This document shows, piece by piece, positions 16,071-24,230 of a DNA stretch of 64,000 bases. Numbering within the stretch: position 1 is the first letter of the stretch; each line of letters opens with the position of its first letter. The position numbers were made by a program, and so were the translations under genes. The DNA is from Spirochaetales bacterium (GTDB lineage: Bacteria; Spirochaetota; Spirochaetia; Sphaerochaetales; Sphaerochaetaceae): the NCBI GenBank assembly GCA_018433865.1, contig JAHDQJ010000005.1, forward strand, positions 45,134 through 109,133. The letters run 5' to 3'. The notes under the pieces are model-generated. The model worked only from the letters and a program-made list of their open reading frames with translations. It was not told the DNA's origin and did not search any database.

Positions 16071-16086
16071 GTTAGCAAATGCTAAC
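16071..16086. promoter_or_regulatory. palindromic operator of the feo operon
   Basis: GTTAGC-AAAT-GCTAAC, same 6-4-6 palindrome as at 15531, at about +6 to +21 relative to the predicted feo transcription start. A repressor there would block RNA polymerase. Confidence 0.65.
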
Positions 16087-16098
16087 TCTGACGTGCAC

Positions 16099-16127
16099 AT
16101 TTAACTACGTAAGGTTTGCTTTGTCAA
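16099..16127 (-). promoter_or_regulatory. feo operon promoter
   Basis: Minus strand TTGACA (16122-16127), 17-base spacer, TTAAAT (16099-16104); +1 about 16092. Confidence 0.7.
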
Positions 16128-16293
16128 TATGGTTTTCCAAGATTTCGAAGAAAGGTTTCGGACTACGGGACCTCTCGGCCTGCCAAGATGGACGGGCAGG
16201 GGAGGACATGCAACCTGGAACCCATCGTGCATGACCGGCATCCTTATTGAGTTTTTCCCCGATTGCGGTTACCATGACCTCCTGGAATCCCAA

Positions 16294-16377
16294 GCCGAAA
16301 TGGTGGAACAGGTAGACACAAGGGACTTAAAATCCCTTGTCCGTAAGGACGTGCGGGTTCGATTCCCGCTTTCGGCA
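16294..16377 (+). tRNA. tRNA-Leu (UAA anticodon)
   Basis: 84 nt class II tRNA. Acceptor GCCGAAA (16294-16300) pairs with TTTCGGC (16370-16376), discriminator A. Anticodon arm AGGGA-CTTAAAA-TCCCT contains UAA. The long variable arm (TGTCCGTAAGGACG region) and T loop GGTTCGATTCC are clear. CCA is not encoded. Decodes UUA/UUG. Confidence 0.95.
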
Positions 16378-16391
16378 GTCACTAGCTCAGT

Positions 16392-16586
16392 TCAATGCGT
16401 GAACAGCCAATACAATCCATACAGAACCAAGATCATGCCCAGGATGACCGGAGTGAAGACCAGGAATGCACTGATGAGCATGGCAAGGAAATCACCCTTT
16501 TCCAACCTTTCCTTCGGCTCCTGCGTATGTTTCCTTTCCACGTCCTCTACGTCCAGGACCCGTTTAATCTTGCGTGGGAACAGCAT
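16392..16586 (-). CDS. small single-span membrane protein at the end of the opp operon
   Basis: 64 residues: charged N-terminal half (RKHTQEPKERLEKGD), then a membrane helix at about 34-62 (MLISAFLVFTPVILGMILVLYGLYWLF). The start overlaps the 3' end of oppF by 23 bases, arguing for translational coupling and a role with the transporter. No family recognised. Alternative: unrelated tail-anchored protein. Confidence 0.65.
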   Translation of the reverse strand: MLFPRKIKRVLDVEDVERKHTQEPKERLEKGDFLAMLISAFLVFTPVILGMILVLYGLYWLFTH

Positions 16587-18150
16587 CCGGTACGTCCTTG
16601 CTTCTGGTCAGGGGATGATGGCAGGCAACGAAGTGCCCTGCTTCCAATTCACGCCACAGGGGTACGACATGGGTACATATCTCAGTCTTGTACCGGCAGC
16701 GCGTATGGAACTTGCACCCCTCGGGAGGCTTGATGGGAGACGGTATGTCTCCCTCGAGCAGAATCATCTTGCCCTGGTCGGTCCGATCCGTCGTGGGTAT
16801 GGCAGCGAGCAATGCTTCGGTGTAGGGATGGAGCGTATCGGTGAAAATCATCCGGGCCGGAGCAAGTTCGACGAAATTTCCCAGGTACATCACCCCGATG
16901 CGGTCGCTGATGTACTTGACCACTGCCAGGTCATGGGAGATGAACAGATAGGTCAGATTCGACTTTTCCTTCAGATCGCGCAACAGGTTGATGATCTGGG
17001 CCTGGATGGAAACATCGAGGGCGGAAACAGCTTCATCACATACGACAAACTGCGGTTTGAGGGCCAAGGAGCGGGCTATGCCGATTCTCTGGCGCTGGCC
17101 TCCTGAAAACTGGTGCGGATAGCGATGGATCATGTAGGGGGCCAAGCCGCACTCCTCCATCACGCCCATCACGTAAGCTTGCATCTCTTCCCCGTCCCGC
17201 TTGAAGAACCGGTGGGCCAGCAGTCCTTCCCCGATGATCTGCCCGACGGTCATTCGTGGATTCAGGGAAGAGTAGGGGTCTTGGAAGATCAGTTGCATGT
17301 CCTTGCGCAATACACGTATCTCGGAGAAGGTGAGACGCGAGAGGTCGATGCCGTTGTCCCGCAGCCGCTCGTGCGTCTCAAACTCCTCGTTGCCACTCCA
17401 TTCCTTGCGTGCGTCATCCAGCAGTCGGTTGGCCTTGGCAAGATCCTGTGCCACGCGTTCTTGCGTTGCCGAAATTCCCCGGATTTTTTCCTGCAACTGT
17501 GACAGGCGTCTCTCTTTGGTGCCCGTCGACCTGTTTCCCTTCTGTGCATGCCTGATGGATCGCTGCACCTCCTCCACCTCAAGCTGGAGAGCTGAGAGCA
17601 AGCCTTGCAGTCGGTGTTGCTCCGAGCTCTGTTGGAATGCATCGAGCAACAACGGAGTGATCTGGGAAGGATCTTCGACGATGATGAATCCGCCGATCAA
17701 CTGCACGATATCCAGATAGGCATTACGATAGCGTTTTTCCGCCTCCTGCGAAGCATTGAGCGCTTCATAGACGGCCTGAACCGATTGGCTGTCGTCCTCT
17801 TTCAACTGCTCATGCAACGCAGCACTGTCCTGATAATCTTTCTGCAGGTCTGCAAGGCGCTGTTTGTACTTCGAGAGATTGACCAGCGTTTCCTTCACAT
17901 AGGCGGGAGCCAACGATTCCAAGGATTGGCCGTAGTACAGGGTCTTGCCATCGGTCTGTCGATAGAGCTGGAGCAACACCCTGCCGAACGTGGATTTCCC
18001 ACATCCGCTCTCCCCGACCAATCCCAGCGTCTCGCCCCGGAAAATCTGTACATCGACACCATTGACCGCTTTTACTGTCAGCCCTTTGGTCTTCAACGGA
18101 AAGTGTTGTTTCAGGTTGCTGATCTTGAAGAGTATCTTATCATCGCTCAT
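16564..18150 (-). CDS. oppF: oligopeptide ABC transporter ATP-binding protein OppF with large coiled-coil insertion
   Basis: 528 residues from ATG 18150; ordinary OppF is about 320-330. Walker A GESGCGKST at 46-54; Q-loop at Q290 (IFQDPYSSLNPR); signature FSGGQRQR at 348-355; Walker B VVCDEAVSALD at 369-379; C-terminal oligopeptide-transporter domain with CKFHTRCRYKTEIC near 485. About 190 extra residues (about 81-270) separate Walker A from the Q-loop and are helical, charged and heptad-like (KYKQRLADLQKDY, LQLEVEEVQRSIRHA, RRLSQLQEKIRG). All catalytic motifs are intact, so the ATPase should work. The start was moved from 18246 since the upstream part overlaps oppD; the overlap is now 11 bases. 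Confidence 0.92.
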   Translation of the reverse strand: MSDDKILFKISNLKQHFPLKTKGLTVKAVNGVDVQIFRGETLGLVGESGCGKSTFGRVLLQLYRQTDGKTLYYGQSLESLAPAYVKETLVNLSKYKQRLADLQKDYQDSAALHEQLKEDDSQSVQAVYEALNASQEAEKRYRNAYLDIVQLIGGFIIVEDPSQITPLLLDAFQQSSEQHRLQGLLSALQLEVEEVQRSIRHAQKGNRSTGTKERRLSQLQEKIRGISATQERVAQDLAKANRLLDDARKEWSGNEEFETHERLRDNGIDLSRLTFSEIRVLRKDMQLIFQDPYSSLNPRMTVGQIIGEGLLAHRFFKRDGEEMQAYVMGVMEECGLAPYMIHRYPHQFSGGQRQRIGIARSLALKPQFVVCDEAVSALDVSIQAQIINLLRDLKEKSNLTYLFISHDLAVVKYISDRIGVMYLGNFVELAPARMIFTDTLHPYTEALLAAIPTTDRTDQGKMILLEGDIPSPIKPPEGCKFHTRCRYKTEICTHVVPLWRELEAGHFVACHHPLTRSKDVPDAVPTQD

Positions 18151-19129
18151 GACGTGCCGCCTTCTCCGGGTAAAAACAACGAATGGTATGATTCTCAGCA
18201 ATGTTCCTGAGCGTAGGATGTTCTTGCTGACACAAGGTGGTTGCATACTTGCAACGGGGAGCGAAGAAGCAACCCGTCGGCAAGTCCAGCGGATGGGGAA
18301 CCGTCCCCGATATCATCTCAAGTTTCGCGGTCGTTGCGGTGTCCAACCGGGGGATGGAGGCCATGAGACCTTCCGTGTAGGGATGCGCATGTGCCACCGA
18401 CGAGAAGATCGTTTCCACCGGAGCCAATTCCACCACCTCGCCGCTATACATGACCGCTACATCGTCAGCCATCTGGTTGATCACTCCCAGGTCATGGGTG
18501 ATGAACAATATGGCAGTCCCTTTCTCTTTCTGCAGATCTTTCATCAGTTTCAGGATCTGTGCTTGGATGGTGACATCCAATGCCGTGGTAGGTTCATCGG
18601 CGATCAACAGGTCCGGCTTGCATGCAAGTGCCATCGCGATCATCACCCGCTGGCGCATGCCACCGGAGAGTTGGTGGGGATATTGCCTGGCCACTTGTTC
18701 CGGATTGGGGATCTTGACATCCGTGAGCATCCTGATCGCCTCGCGGGCAGCCTCCTTCTTGTCCATGTCCTGATGGACCATGAAAGCTTCACCGATTTGT
18801 TTCTCAATGGTGAAGACGGGATTGAGGCTGGTCATCGGCTCCTGGAAAATCACTGAGATCGCATTGCCCCGTATATGGTACATCTGTTTTTCGGAAAGTG
18901 TGGTCAACTCCGTTCCCTTGAAGATTATGCTGCCCTCGGAAATATAGCCGTTCCCATCGAGCAACTTCAGGATTGACATCGCAGACACCGACTTGCCACA
19001 ACCGCTTTCTCCTACGACACCGAGGGTCTTTCCCTCTTCCACTGTGTAGGAAACACCATTGACGGCCTTCACGGTTCCCCGTTTCGTAGTGAAATATGTA
19101 TGGAGATTGTTCACTTCAAGTAAAGCCAC
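18140..19129 (-). CDS. oppD: oligopeptide ABC transporter ATP-binding protein OppD
   Basis: 329 residues, normal length. Walker A GESGCGKS near 38, Q-loop FQEPMTSLNP, signature LSGGMRQR, Walker B LLIADEPTTALD, and the C-terminal family motif CFFAPRCKYATTLC. Pairs with OppF to energise the OppB/OppC channel. Unlike OppF it has no insertion. 12 bases after oppC. Confidence 0.95.
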   Translation of the reverse strand: MALLEVNNLHTYFTTKRGTVKAVNGVSYTVEEGKTLGVVGESGCGKSVSAMSILKLLDGNGYISEGSIIFKGTELTTLSEKQMYHIRGNAISVIFQEPMTSLNPVFTIEKQIGEAFMVHQDMDKKEAAREAIRMLTDVKIPNPEQVARQYPHQLSGGMRQRVMIAMALACKPDLLIADEPTTALDVTIQAQILKLMKDLQKEKGTAILFITHDLGVINQMADDVAVMYSGEVVELAPVETIFSSVAHAHPYTEGLMASIPRLDTATTAKLEMISGTVPHPLDLPTGCFFAPRCKYATTLCQQEHPTLRNIAENHTIRCFYPEKAARHER

Positions 19130-19141
19130 GCGTTTATTCTC

Positions 19142-20938
19142 CTATCGATCATTCGATTTCGGGTCGATGGCCTCTCGCATCCCGTCCCCGACCATGTTGA
19201 TGCTGACGGTGCACAAGCTGAGTGCCACCGAGGGGAAGACCCAGCGCCACCAATACTGTGCCATGACCGTTGAGTCGTTGCACCCATAGAGCATGTTGCC
19301 CCATGTGGCGTTCGGTTCGTTCACGCCGAATCCAAGGTAGCTCAAGCTGGATTCATAGAGCATGCAGAGCGCGAAACTGAGGGTGAGATTCACCAGGATG
19401 ACCGTGATGACATTGGGGAGGATGTGTCTGAAGATGATCTTCATCTCGGTGATTCCCATCGCCTTCGCTGCCGTCACGAACTCCTGCTCCCGCGCTGCCA
19501 ATACCTGGCCACGTACCAACCGGGCCAAGGATGGCCAGGAAAGGAGACCGAGAATGACCATGATCATCGAAATCCGTCCAGTTTCGGAAATCTTGCTCCC
19601 GATGATCGCCGACAGAATCATCGCCAACGGCAAGAAGGGGATGGCATTGACCACCTCGGCAAACCGCATGAGCAGCATGTCGGTCTTTCCCCCGTAGTAT
19701 CCGGAAAGCGAGCCGATCATGATGCCGATGAACCCGCTGATGATGACTGCGATCGCTCCGATGGTCAGCGTCACCCTGCCTCCGCTGAGCAGGCGGGTGA
19801 AGAGATCCCTTCCGTATTGATCGGTTCCCATCAGGTATCCGCGCAACCCCCAGGTGTGGATTCTCCCATCCTTGTCGATGGCGTAGTTCTGGAAATATGA
19901 GGAGCTGATGGAAACGATGTCCTTCAGGCGCGGGCTTTCGGCCTGCTTGTAATTGTTCCGTCCCCAGGAAACCACGGTTCCGTCTTCCAGCAGCACGGTA
20001 AAGTGGCCTCGGCCTGCGCTGATCTGTACCGCATGCCCCTGAATGGCCTGCGGAATGTCTTGCACTCCATAATCATCTCCTCCCCACACAAGCACATGAC
20101 CGTCTCGTGTCACCGCTCCGGCCGATCTTTCGGTGAGGGCAATGTCGACGGTCCTGAACTGTATTTCCTGTGGGATGTAGGAAAAGGAGGTCTCCTTCGA
20201 ACTCAAGACAACCACTTCGCCGCCGCGGGTGACCGCCATGCCAAGTGTCGTGTTCGCCACAAGCTTCGAGAAAGTCCCTTGGTACTCCGAAGGTACCGGA
20301 ATGGTGATGAGATTGGTGTTGCCCCAAACATGGATGAACCCCTGTTCGGTGAGGGCAAGCGATATCTGATGCCCTGCGAGTACTTGTGCAACCCGCTGTG
20401 AATTCAGTTCAGCGGGAATGGCATTGAGCATGAAGCGATCGTTCCCCCAGGTATGGATGCGACCGTACTCATCAACGGCCAATGCATGATCGAGTCCTGC
20501 GGATACCTGGACGATCTTGCCGGTTCCTTTCGGAGTTTGCAAAAGCTTGGGAGAGAGCGTTCCCCACTGATGGATCGTTCCCGAACTGTCGACACCCAGA
20601 CCGAACACCGACCCGCCATCCAAGTCGACCACATGTCCTTGCAGCTGGTTGGGAACGCGCATGAATGACCGTGATGGTTTGGTATTCTTTTGTGTTGGGT
20701 CCTGGAATTGGATGTCCATCGGAAAGAAAATCGGAAGAATGAAAACCAACAGCAGGATCACCAGAAAGACATACAACCCGAGCATGGAGCTCCATCTTTC
20801 CCTGAAATTTCTCAACACGGTACGATAGGGACTTTGCACTTGCTCCTCTTCCAAGAGCGAGAGCGTTGCGTTTCTGCGGCCGAGAAAGAAGGTCTTCAAC
20901 ACATCGGAAAAGGTGGAACCATATGTTCTTTTTGTCAT
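19142..20938 (-). CDS. oppC: oligopeptide ABC transporter permease OppC with inserted RCC1-type beta-propeller
   Basis: 598 residues; normal OppC is about 290-310. Residues 1-50 are the cytosolic N-terminus, 53-73 the first membrane helix (LGLYVFLVILLLVFILPIFF), and 369 onward is a standard DppC/OppC permease: MGTDQYGRDLF, then five membrane helices and the EAA loop EFVTAAKAMGITEMKIIFRHILPN. Between them, about 95-368, lie seven repeats of 39-42 residues each with an RCC1 signature ending in x-W-G or its remnant (HQWG 123-126, HTWG 162-165, HVWG 203-206, degenerate near 244, LVWG 283-286, VSWG 323-326, HTWG 361-364). Topology puts this seven-blade propeller outside the cytoplasmic membrane. 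Frame and permease motifs are continuous, so this is a genuine insertion rather than an assembly join. Confidence 0.93.
   Translation of the reverse strand: MTKRTYGSTFSDVLKTFFLGRRNATLSLLEEEQVQSPYRTVLRNFRERWSSMLGLYVFLVILLLVFILPIFFPMDIQFQDPTQKNTKPSRSFMRVPNQLQGHVVDLDGGSVFGLGVDSSGTIHQWGTLSPKLLQTPKGTGKIVQVSAGLDHALAVDEYGRIHTWGNDRFMLNAIPAELNSQRVAQVLAGHQISLALTEQGFIHVWGNTNLITIPVPSEYQGTFSKLVANTTLGMAVTRGGEVVVLSSKETSFSYIPQEIQFRTVDIALTERSAGAVTRDGHVLVWGGDDYGVQDIPQAIQGHAVQISAGRGHFTVLLEDGTVVSWGRNNYKQAESPRLKDIVSISSSYFQNYAIDKDGRIHTWGLRGYLMGTDQYGRDLFTRLLSGGRVTLTIGAIAVIISGFIGIMIGSLSGYYGGKTDMLLMRFAEVVNAIPFLPLAMILSAIIGSKISETGRISMIMVILGLLSWPSLARLVRGQVLAAREQEFVTAAKAMGITEMKIIFRHILPNVITVILVNLTLSFALCMLYESSLSYLGFGVNEPNATWGNMLYGCNDSTVMAQYWWRWVFPSVALSLCTVSINMVGDGMREAIDPKSNDR
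19829..20656 (-). other. RCC1-like seven-blade propeller domain inside oppC
   Basis: Encodes OppC residues about 95-370. Each blade follows a pattern like VSAGLDHALAVDEYGRIHTWG: a small-residue turn, H or T, a hydrophobic strand, D/E-x-G, strand, WG. Seven units close a full propeller. Confidence 0.85.
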
Positions 20939-20947
20939 AGCTTCCTC

Positions 20948-21931
20948 CTATTCCAATCGCACGCGCGGGTCGGCCAAACCGTAGGAGAGATCCATCACGA
21001 GATTGCCGATGAGACTGAGTACCAGATAGAACATGACCATTGCCAGCGAGACCGCAAAGTCCTGCTGGTTCAGTGCATCTATGATGACCTTTCCCATTCC
21101 GTTCCACAGGAAGGTCCGTTCGATGACCACAGAACCACTGAAAATGCTGATGAACCAACCCGTCATGATGGTGATGAAGGGTATGAGGGCATTGCGGAAC
21201 GCATGCGAATAGATGACCACCTTCTCACTCAAGCCCTTGGCGCGGGCTGTACGGATGTAATCCATCCTCAGTGCCTCTATCATGGTTGCCCGCACATACC
21301 GGGTCAGACCTCCCAAGGAGGTGAACACCATCACGATCAAAGGGAGCGCCATATGATACAGTTTGTCAAGGAACATGCGGAGCGGAGTTCCCCGCAATGC
21401 CGGGGTTTGCACCCCGCTGATGGGAAAGATCGGGATTTTCACCGCAAGAAGGAAGATGAAGAGCAGGGCGATGACAAAGAAGGGAAGGCTGTAGCCGATG
21501 ATGGTGATGATCTGCACACTGCGGTCGAACCGGGTTCCCCTCCGTACCGCAGAGGCAATGCCCAGCGGGAGGGTGATGGCGAACACGGGAATCAGCGACC
21601 ACACATTCAGCATGATGGTGTTCTTCATCGGTTCTCCGATCATCTCCTTCACCGGCATCTTGTACGTCAGGGAGTACCCGAAGTCCAATCGCAATGTATT
21701 GAACAACCACGTGAAATATTGGACGAACACCGGTTTGTCCAGACCGAGCTTGCGGACAGCATCCTGATAGCGTGCCTCATATTCAGCCGGTTTCATGCTT
21801 GCCTTGTTGCCCTCCAACATCATGCGGGCCGGGTCTCCGGGAACCGATTTGTAGAGTGCGAAGAGCAACACTGAGGCGATGAGAAAGACAATGACGATGT
21901 AGGCAAGACGCTTGAATACATACTTGAGCAT
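20948..21931 (-). CDS. oppB: oligopeptide ABC transporter permease OppB
   Basis: 327 residues from ATG 21931. First membrane helix at about 9-28 (RLAYIVIVFLIASVLLFALY), the PGDPARMMLEGNK segment and the EAA loop MDYIRTARAKGLSEKVVIYSHAFRNALIP are family hallmarks. Normal length, no insertion. The open frame upstream to 22057 runs through the oppA-oppB intergenic hairpin and is not coding. 9 bases before oppC. Confidence 0.95.
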   Translation of the reverse strand: MLKYVFKRLAYIVIVFLIASVLLFALYKSVPGDPARMMLEGNKASMKPAEYEARYQDAVRKLGLDKPVFVQYFTWLFNTLRLDFGYSLTYKMPVKEMIGEPMKNTIMLNVWSLIPVFAITLPLGIASAVRRGTRFDRSVQIITIIGYSLPFFVIALLFIFLLAVKIPIFPISGVQTPALRGTPLRMFLDKLYHMALPLIVMVFTSLGGLTRYVRATMIEALRMDYIRTARAKGLSEKVVIYSHAFRNALIPFITIMTGWFISIFSGSVVIERTFLWNGMGKVIIDALNQQDFAVSLAMVMFYLVLSLIGNLVMDLSYGLADPRVRLE

Positions 21932-21959
21932 GCTGACATTTCCTTTGGGATGCGGAGTC

Positions 21960-21986
21960 GGGGCAAGAGCCAGTCGCTCTTGCCCC
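21960..21986 (-). promoter_or_regulatory. intercistronic hairpin between oppA and oppB
   Basis: Perfect 10-bp stem GGGGCAAGAG/CTCTTGCCCC with a 7-base loop and no T run. Such hairpins after binding-protein genes protect the upstream mRNA from 3' exonucleases and allow more OppA than membrane components. Confidence 0.7.
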
Positions 21987-22014
21987 AAGTTGTTATGAAT
22001 GTGAGAATTACCCC

Positions 22015-23844
22015 TTACTTGATGCTGGCACGGACGATGGCATACCGGAAGTCCCAAGTCGAGGAGGATTCATATCCGACAATCCGAGGATTGTAGAAGT
22101 CGTGATACATATCCGAATAGAGAGGGATGTCCGGAAGAAGATGGTTCCAACGCTTCTGGAATTGGATCCACTTCTCCACCCAGCCGGTGAGGTCCTGCGG
22201 ATCGGTCTTCTTCATGTCGAGGGTGATTGCCTCGAGCTGTTTGTCAGCAATGAAGTTGGTGTTGTAGGTGCCGAAGTATTCGGGGTCTGTGCTGTAGTAG
22301 TACCAATAGGCCTGCGTCGTATTGAAGCCGGTACCCAGATTGAACATGCCATACACAGGCTTTTCGATGTTTTCCTTGTAGAGGTTGTCGAGCAACACGG
22401 AGAAATCGACGGTGGTGCCGTTGATCTGCATGCCGATCTTGCGGACTTCCGGGACGAGCATCGTGGAGATCAGATCGGAAACGGGGTTGTTGGCGGTGTT
22501 CGCCCATTCGATGACCAGCGGCATCAAGGTGCCGTCAACCATCTTGTGACGGATCGCATCGACTCCCTTCTGGAACGGCTTGCCATCCTTGTTGAGCGTC
22601 CAGCCGTCATTGACCAACTCTTCCTCAGCTTTTTGCAGGTTGTACGGATAGGCGTTCAGGTCCTTGTCCAGTCGGGCCTTGTTCTGGGAATATTCCCACA
22701 TCGAAGCACCGTAGTACCCGTTGACGATGATGCCATACCCGCCGGTGTACTGCCTGGCAAATTCATTGCGGTCCAAGCTATAGGCGATCGCGCGTCGCAC
22801 CGCGTCGAATTGGGTGGGCCCGAAGTCGCATGCGAAGGCTATCTTTCCATACCCATAACGGGGATAGGAAGAATAGTTGACCAGTTTCTGGTCGTAAAGG
22901 TCCAGACCACGACTGATCTGGTCGCCACCGCTGATGCCCTGTAGCATATCGATGGCCCCGGTCTTCAGTTCATCCATCTGGGTGGCGGTATTGGTCAGCT
23001 TGATGATGAGTCGATGGATCGAACCCTTGGCTCCATCATAATCACCAAGATACCTCGGGTTGAGCACTACACTTGCGGTGCTGTCGGCCGGATTGTAATT
23101 CTCAAACTGGTACGCACCCGAAGTGACGAGCGGCTTGTACCGGTAGCCGGTACCTGCGGTCAAGACCGTCTGGCGCAGCAAATCGGCAGTGAAGGTATCA
23201 GTCAGGTATGCGCCCTTGCCTGCATCGACCACGTCGACTCCGGGGGCGATCACGTGCAACGGGTAAGGAGCGACGGAGACGAGGGAGAGATCGAAGAAAT
23301 AGGGCAGCTCCTCCGCCTTGATCGTGATGGAGAAACTCAGGTCACCGAGCAACCTGATTCCGGCAAACTCAGCACTTTCTCCGCTATGGAACTTCTCATA
23401 CCCCACATATTCCGGGCCGACGCCATACTGAGCTCCGATCTCCAGGGCCTCAGGGGATGCCGCATACAGGATGGCAAAGACATAGTCCTTCGCAGTGATT
23501 TTCGTCCCATCGTTGTAGGTCAGATTGTTGGCCAATGCAAACGTATAGGTTTTCGATCCGTCAGCATTGTCAACAGCAGTGTAGGAAGGAACGGAAATCG
23601 GGTTGACGATGTAACGTCCTTCCTTGGTCCAGACCACCGTCTCGTAGCCTGTCATCAACTCTTTCAGATAGGCATTGGTGGCGCTATTGGTCCAACCATC
23701 GAAAAAATCAGCATTGACCTGGGTCGAGGAACCCAGGATCACCTGTGTTTCCACACGTGGTGCAGCTTCTGCAGCGCCTCTAGCGAAGGCCGATGCAGAG
23801 ACAACAGCCACGATGAGAAGCAGAACGAACAGTTTCCTTTTCAT
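22015..23844 (-). CDS. oppA: oligopeptide-binding periplasmic protein OppA
   Basis: 609 residues from ATG 23844 (AAGGAG at 9). Signal peptide KRKLFVLLLIVAVVSASAFA with an AxA cleavage site near residue 21; no lipobox cysteine. SBP_bac_5 fold: YTFALANNLTYNDGTKITAKDYVFA in the N-lobe and the RRAIAYSLDRNEFAR segment. Delivers peptides to OppBCDF. Slightly longer than E. coli OppA (543), mostly in loops. First gene of the operon, with promoter 23895-23923. Confidence 0.93.
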   Translation of the reverse strand: MKRKLFVLLLIVAVVSASAFARGAAEAAPRVETQVILGSSTQVNADFFDGWTNSATNAYLKELMTGYETVVWTKEGRYIVNPISVPSYTAVDNADGSKTYTFALANNLTYNDGTKITAKDYVFAILYAASPEALEIGAQYGVGPEYVGYEKFHSGESAEFAGIRLLGDLSFSITIKAEELPYFFDLSLVSVAPYPLHVIAPGVDVVDAGKGAYLTDTFTADLLRQTVLTAGTGYRYKPLVTSGAYQFENYNPADSTASVVLNPRYLGDYDGAKGSIHRLIIKLTNTATQMDELKTGAIDMLQGISGGDQISRGLDLYDQKLVNYSSYPRYGYGKIAFACDFGPTQFDAVRRAIAYSLDRNEFARQYTGGYGIIVNGYYGASMWEYSQNKARLDKDLNAYPYNLQKAEEELVNDGWTLNKDGKPFQKGVDAIRHKMVDGTLMPLVIEWANTANNPVSDLISTMLVPEVRKIGMQINGTTVDFSVLLDNLYKENIEKPVYGMFNLGTGFNTTQAYWYYYSTDPEYFGTYNTNFIADKQLEAITLDMKKTDPQDLTGWVEKWIQFQKRWNHLLPDIPLYSDMYHDFYNPRIVGYESSSTWDFRYAIVRASIK

Positions 23845-23894
23845 GTGCAGGATCTCCTTTTTACAGTATATTACATGGCCAGCATGTTTCATTG

Positions 23895-23923
23895 AGTATA
23901 GGCGATGACATACGGCCTGTCAC
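23895..23923 (-). promoter_or_regulatory. opp operon promoter
   Basis: Minus strand GTGACA (23918-23923), 17-base spacer, TATACT (23895-23900). +1 about 23888, giving a 43-base leader with AAGGAG before oppA. Confidence 0.7.
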
Positions 23924-24195
23924 TATAATTCGCTGTATTGAGCCTGACAAACTAAAGCTTTTTTGACCGTTTCCAGATTGTTGCAAGATATCGTACGCCG
24001 ATCTCGAAGCAATTTCTGCCCATGAGACTCACCAGGAACAACCGCAATTTTCCCCTGGAAAGCGGAATTTCCGAAGATCGCCACCCCCATGAGCCGGAGA
24101 GTCCTTGCAGGAGCGGCTTCCCGCTGCCGGATGCGCATCGGAGACCTTGCCTGATGATGGGGAGCATGGTCGGATAGGGGTAAGATAGGAACCGC
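23924..24195. other. intergenic region without a recognised gene
   Basis: About 270 bases between the divergent opp and pncA promoters. Short frames on the minus strand have no SD or family signal. The sequence 24095-24130 can form a branched structure on the plus strand: outer CCGG/CCGG enclosing TCCT-TGC-AGGA and GCGG-CTTC-CCGC. A single TTGTTGCAA (23978-23986) occurs but lacks the tandem copy seen in the purine island. Confidence 0.4.
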
Positions 24196-24224
24196 TTGCC
24201 AATCCTTGCCTATTGTTGAATACT
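24196..24224 (+). promoter_or_regulatory. pncA promoter, probably leaderless
   Basis: TTGCCA (24196-24201), 17-base spacer, AATACT (24219-24224). +1 would be 24231, the A of the pncA ATG. No SD sequence precedes the gene. Confidence 0.5.
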
Positions 24225-24230
24225 GTGGTC

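Noticed and set aside
16105..16293. 62-residue minus-strand frame between feoA and tRNA-Leu
   Set aside because: No SD, no recognisable domain, and it covers the feo promoter.
23978..23986. TTGTTGCAA upstream of the opp promoter as a fourth purine-island operator
   Set aside because: Only one copy; no second TGTTGCA ten bases away and no suitable position relative to -35.
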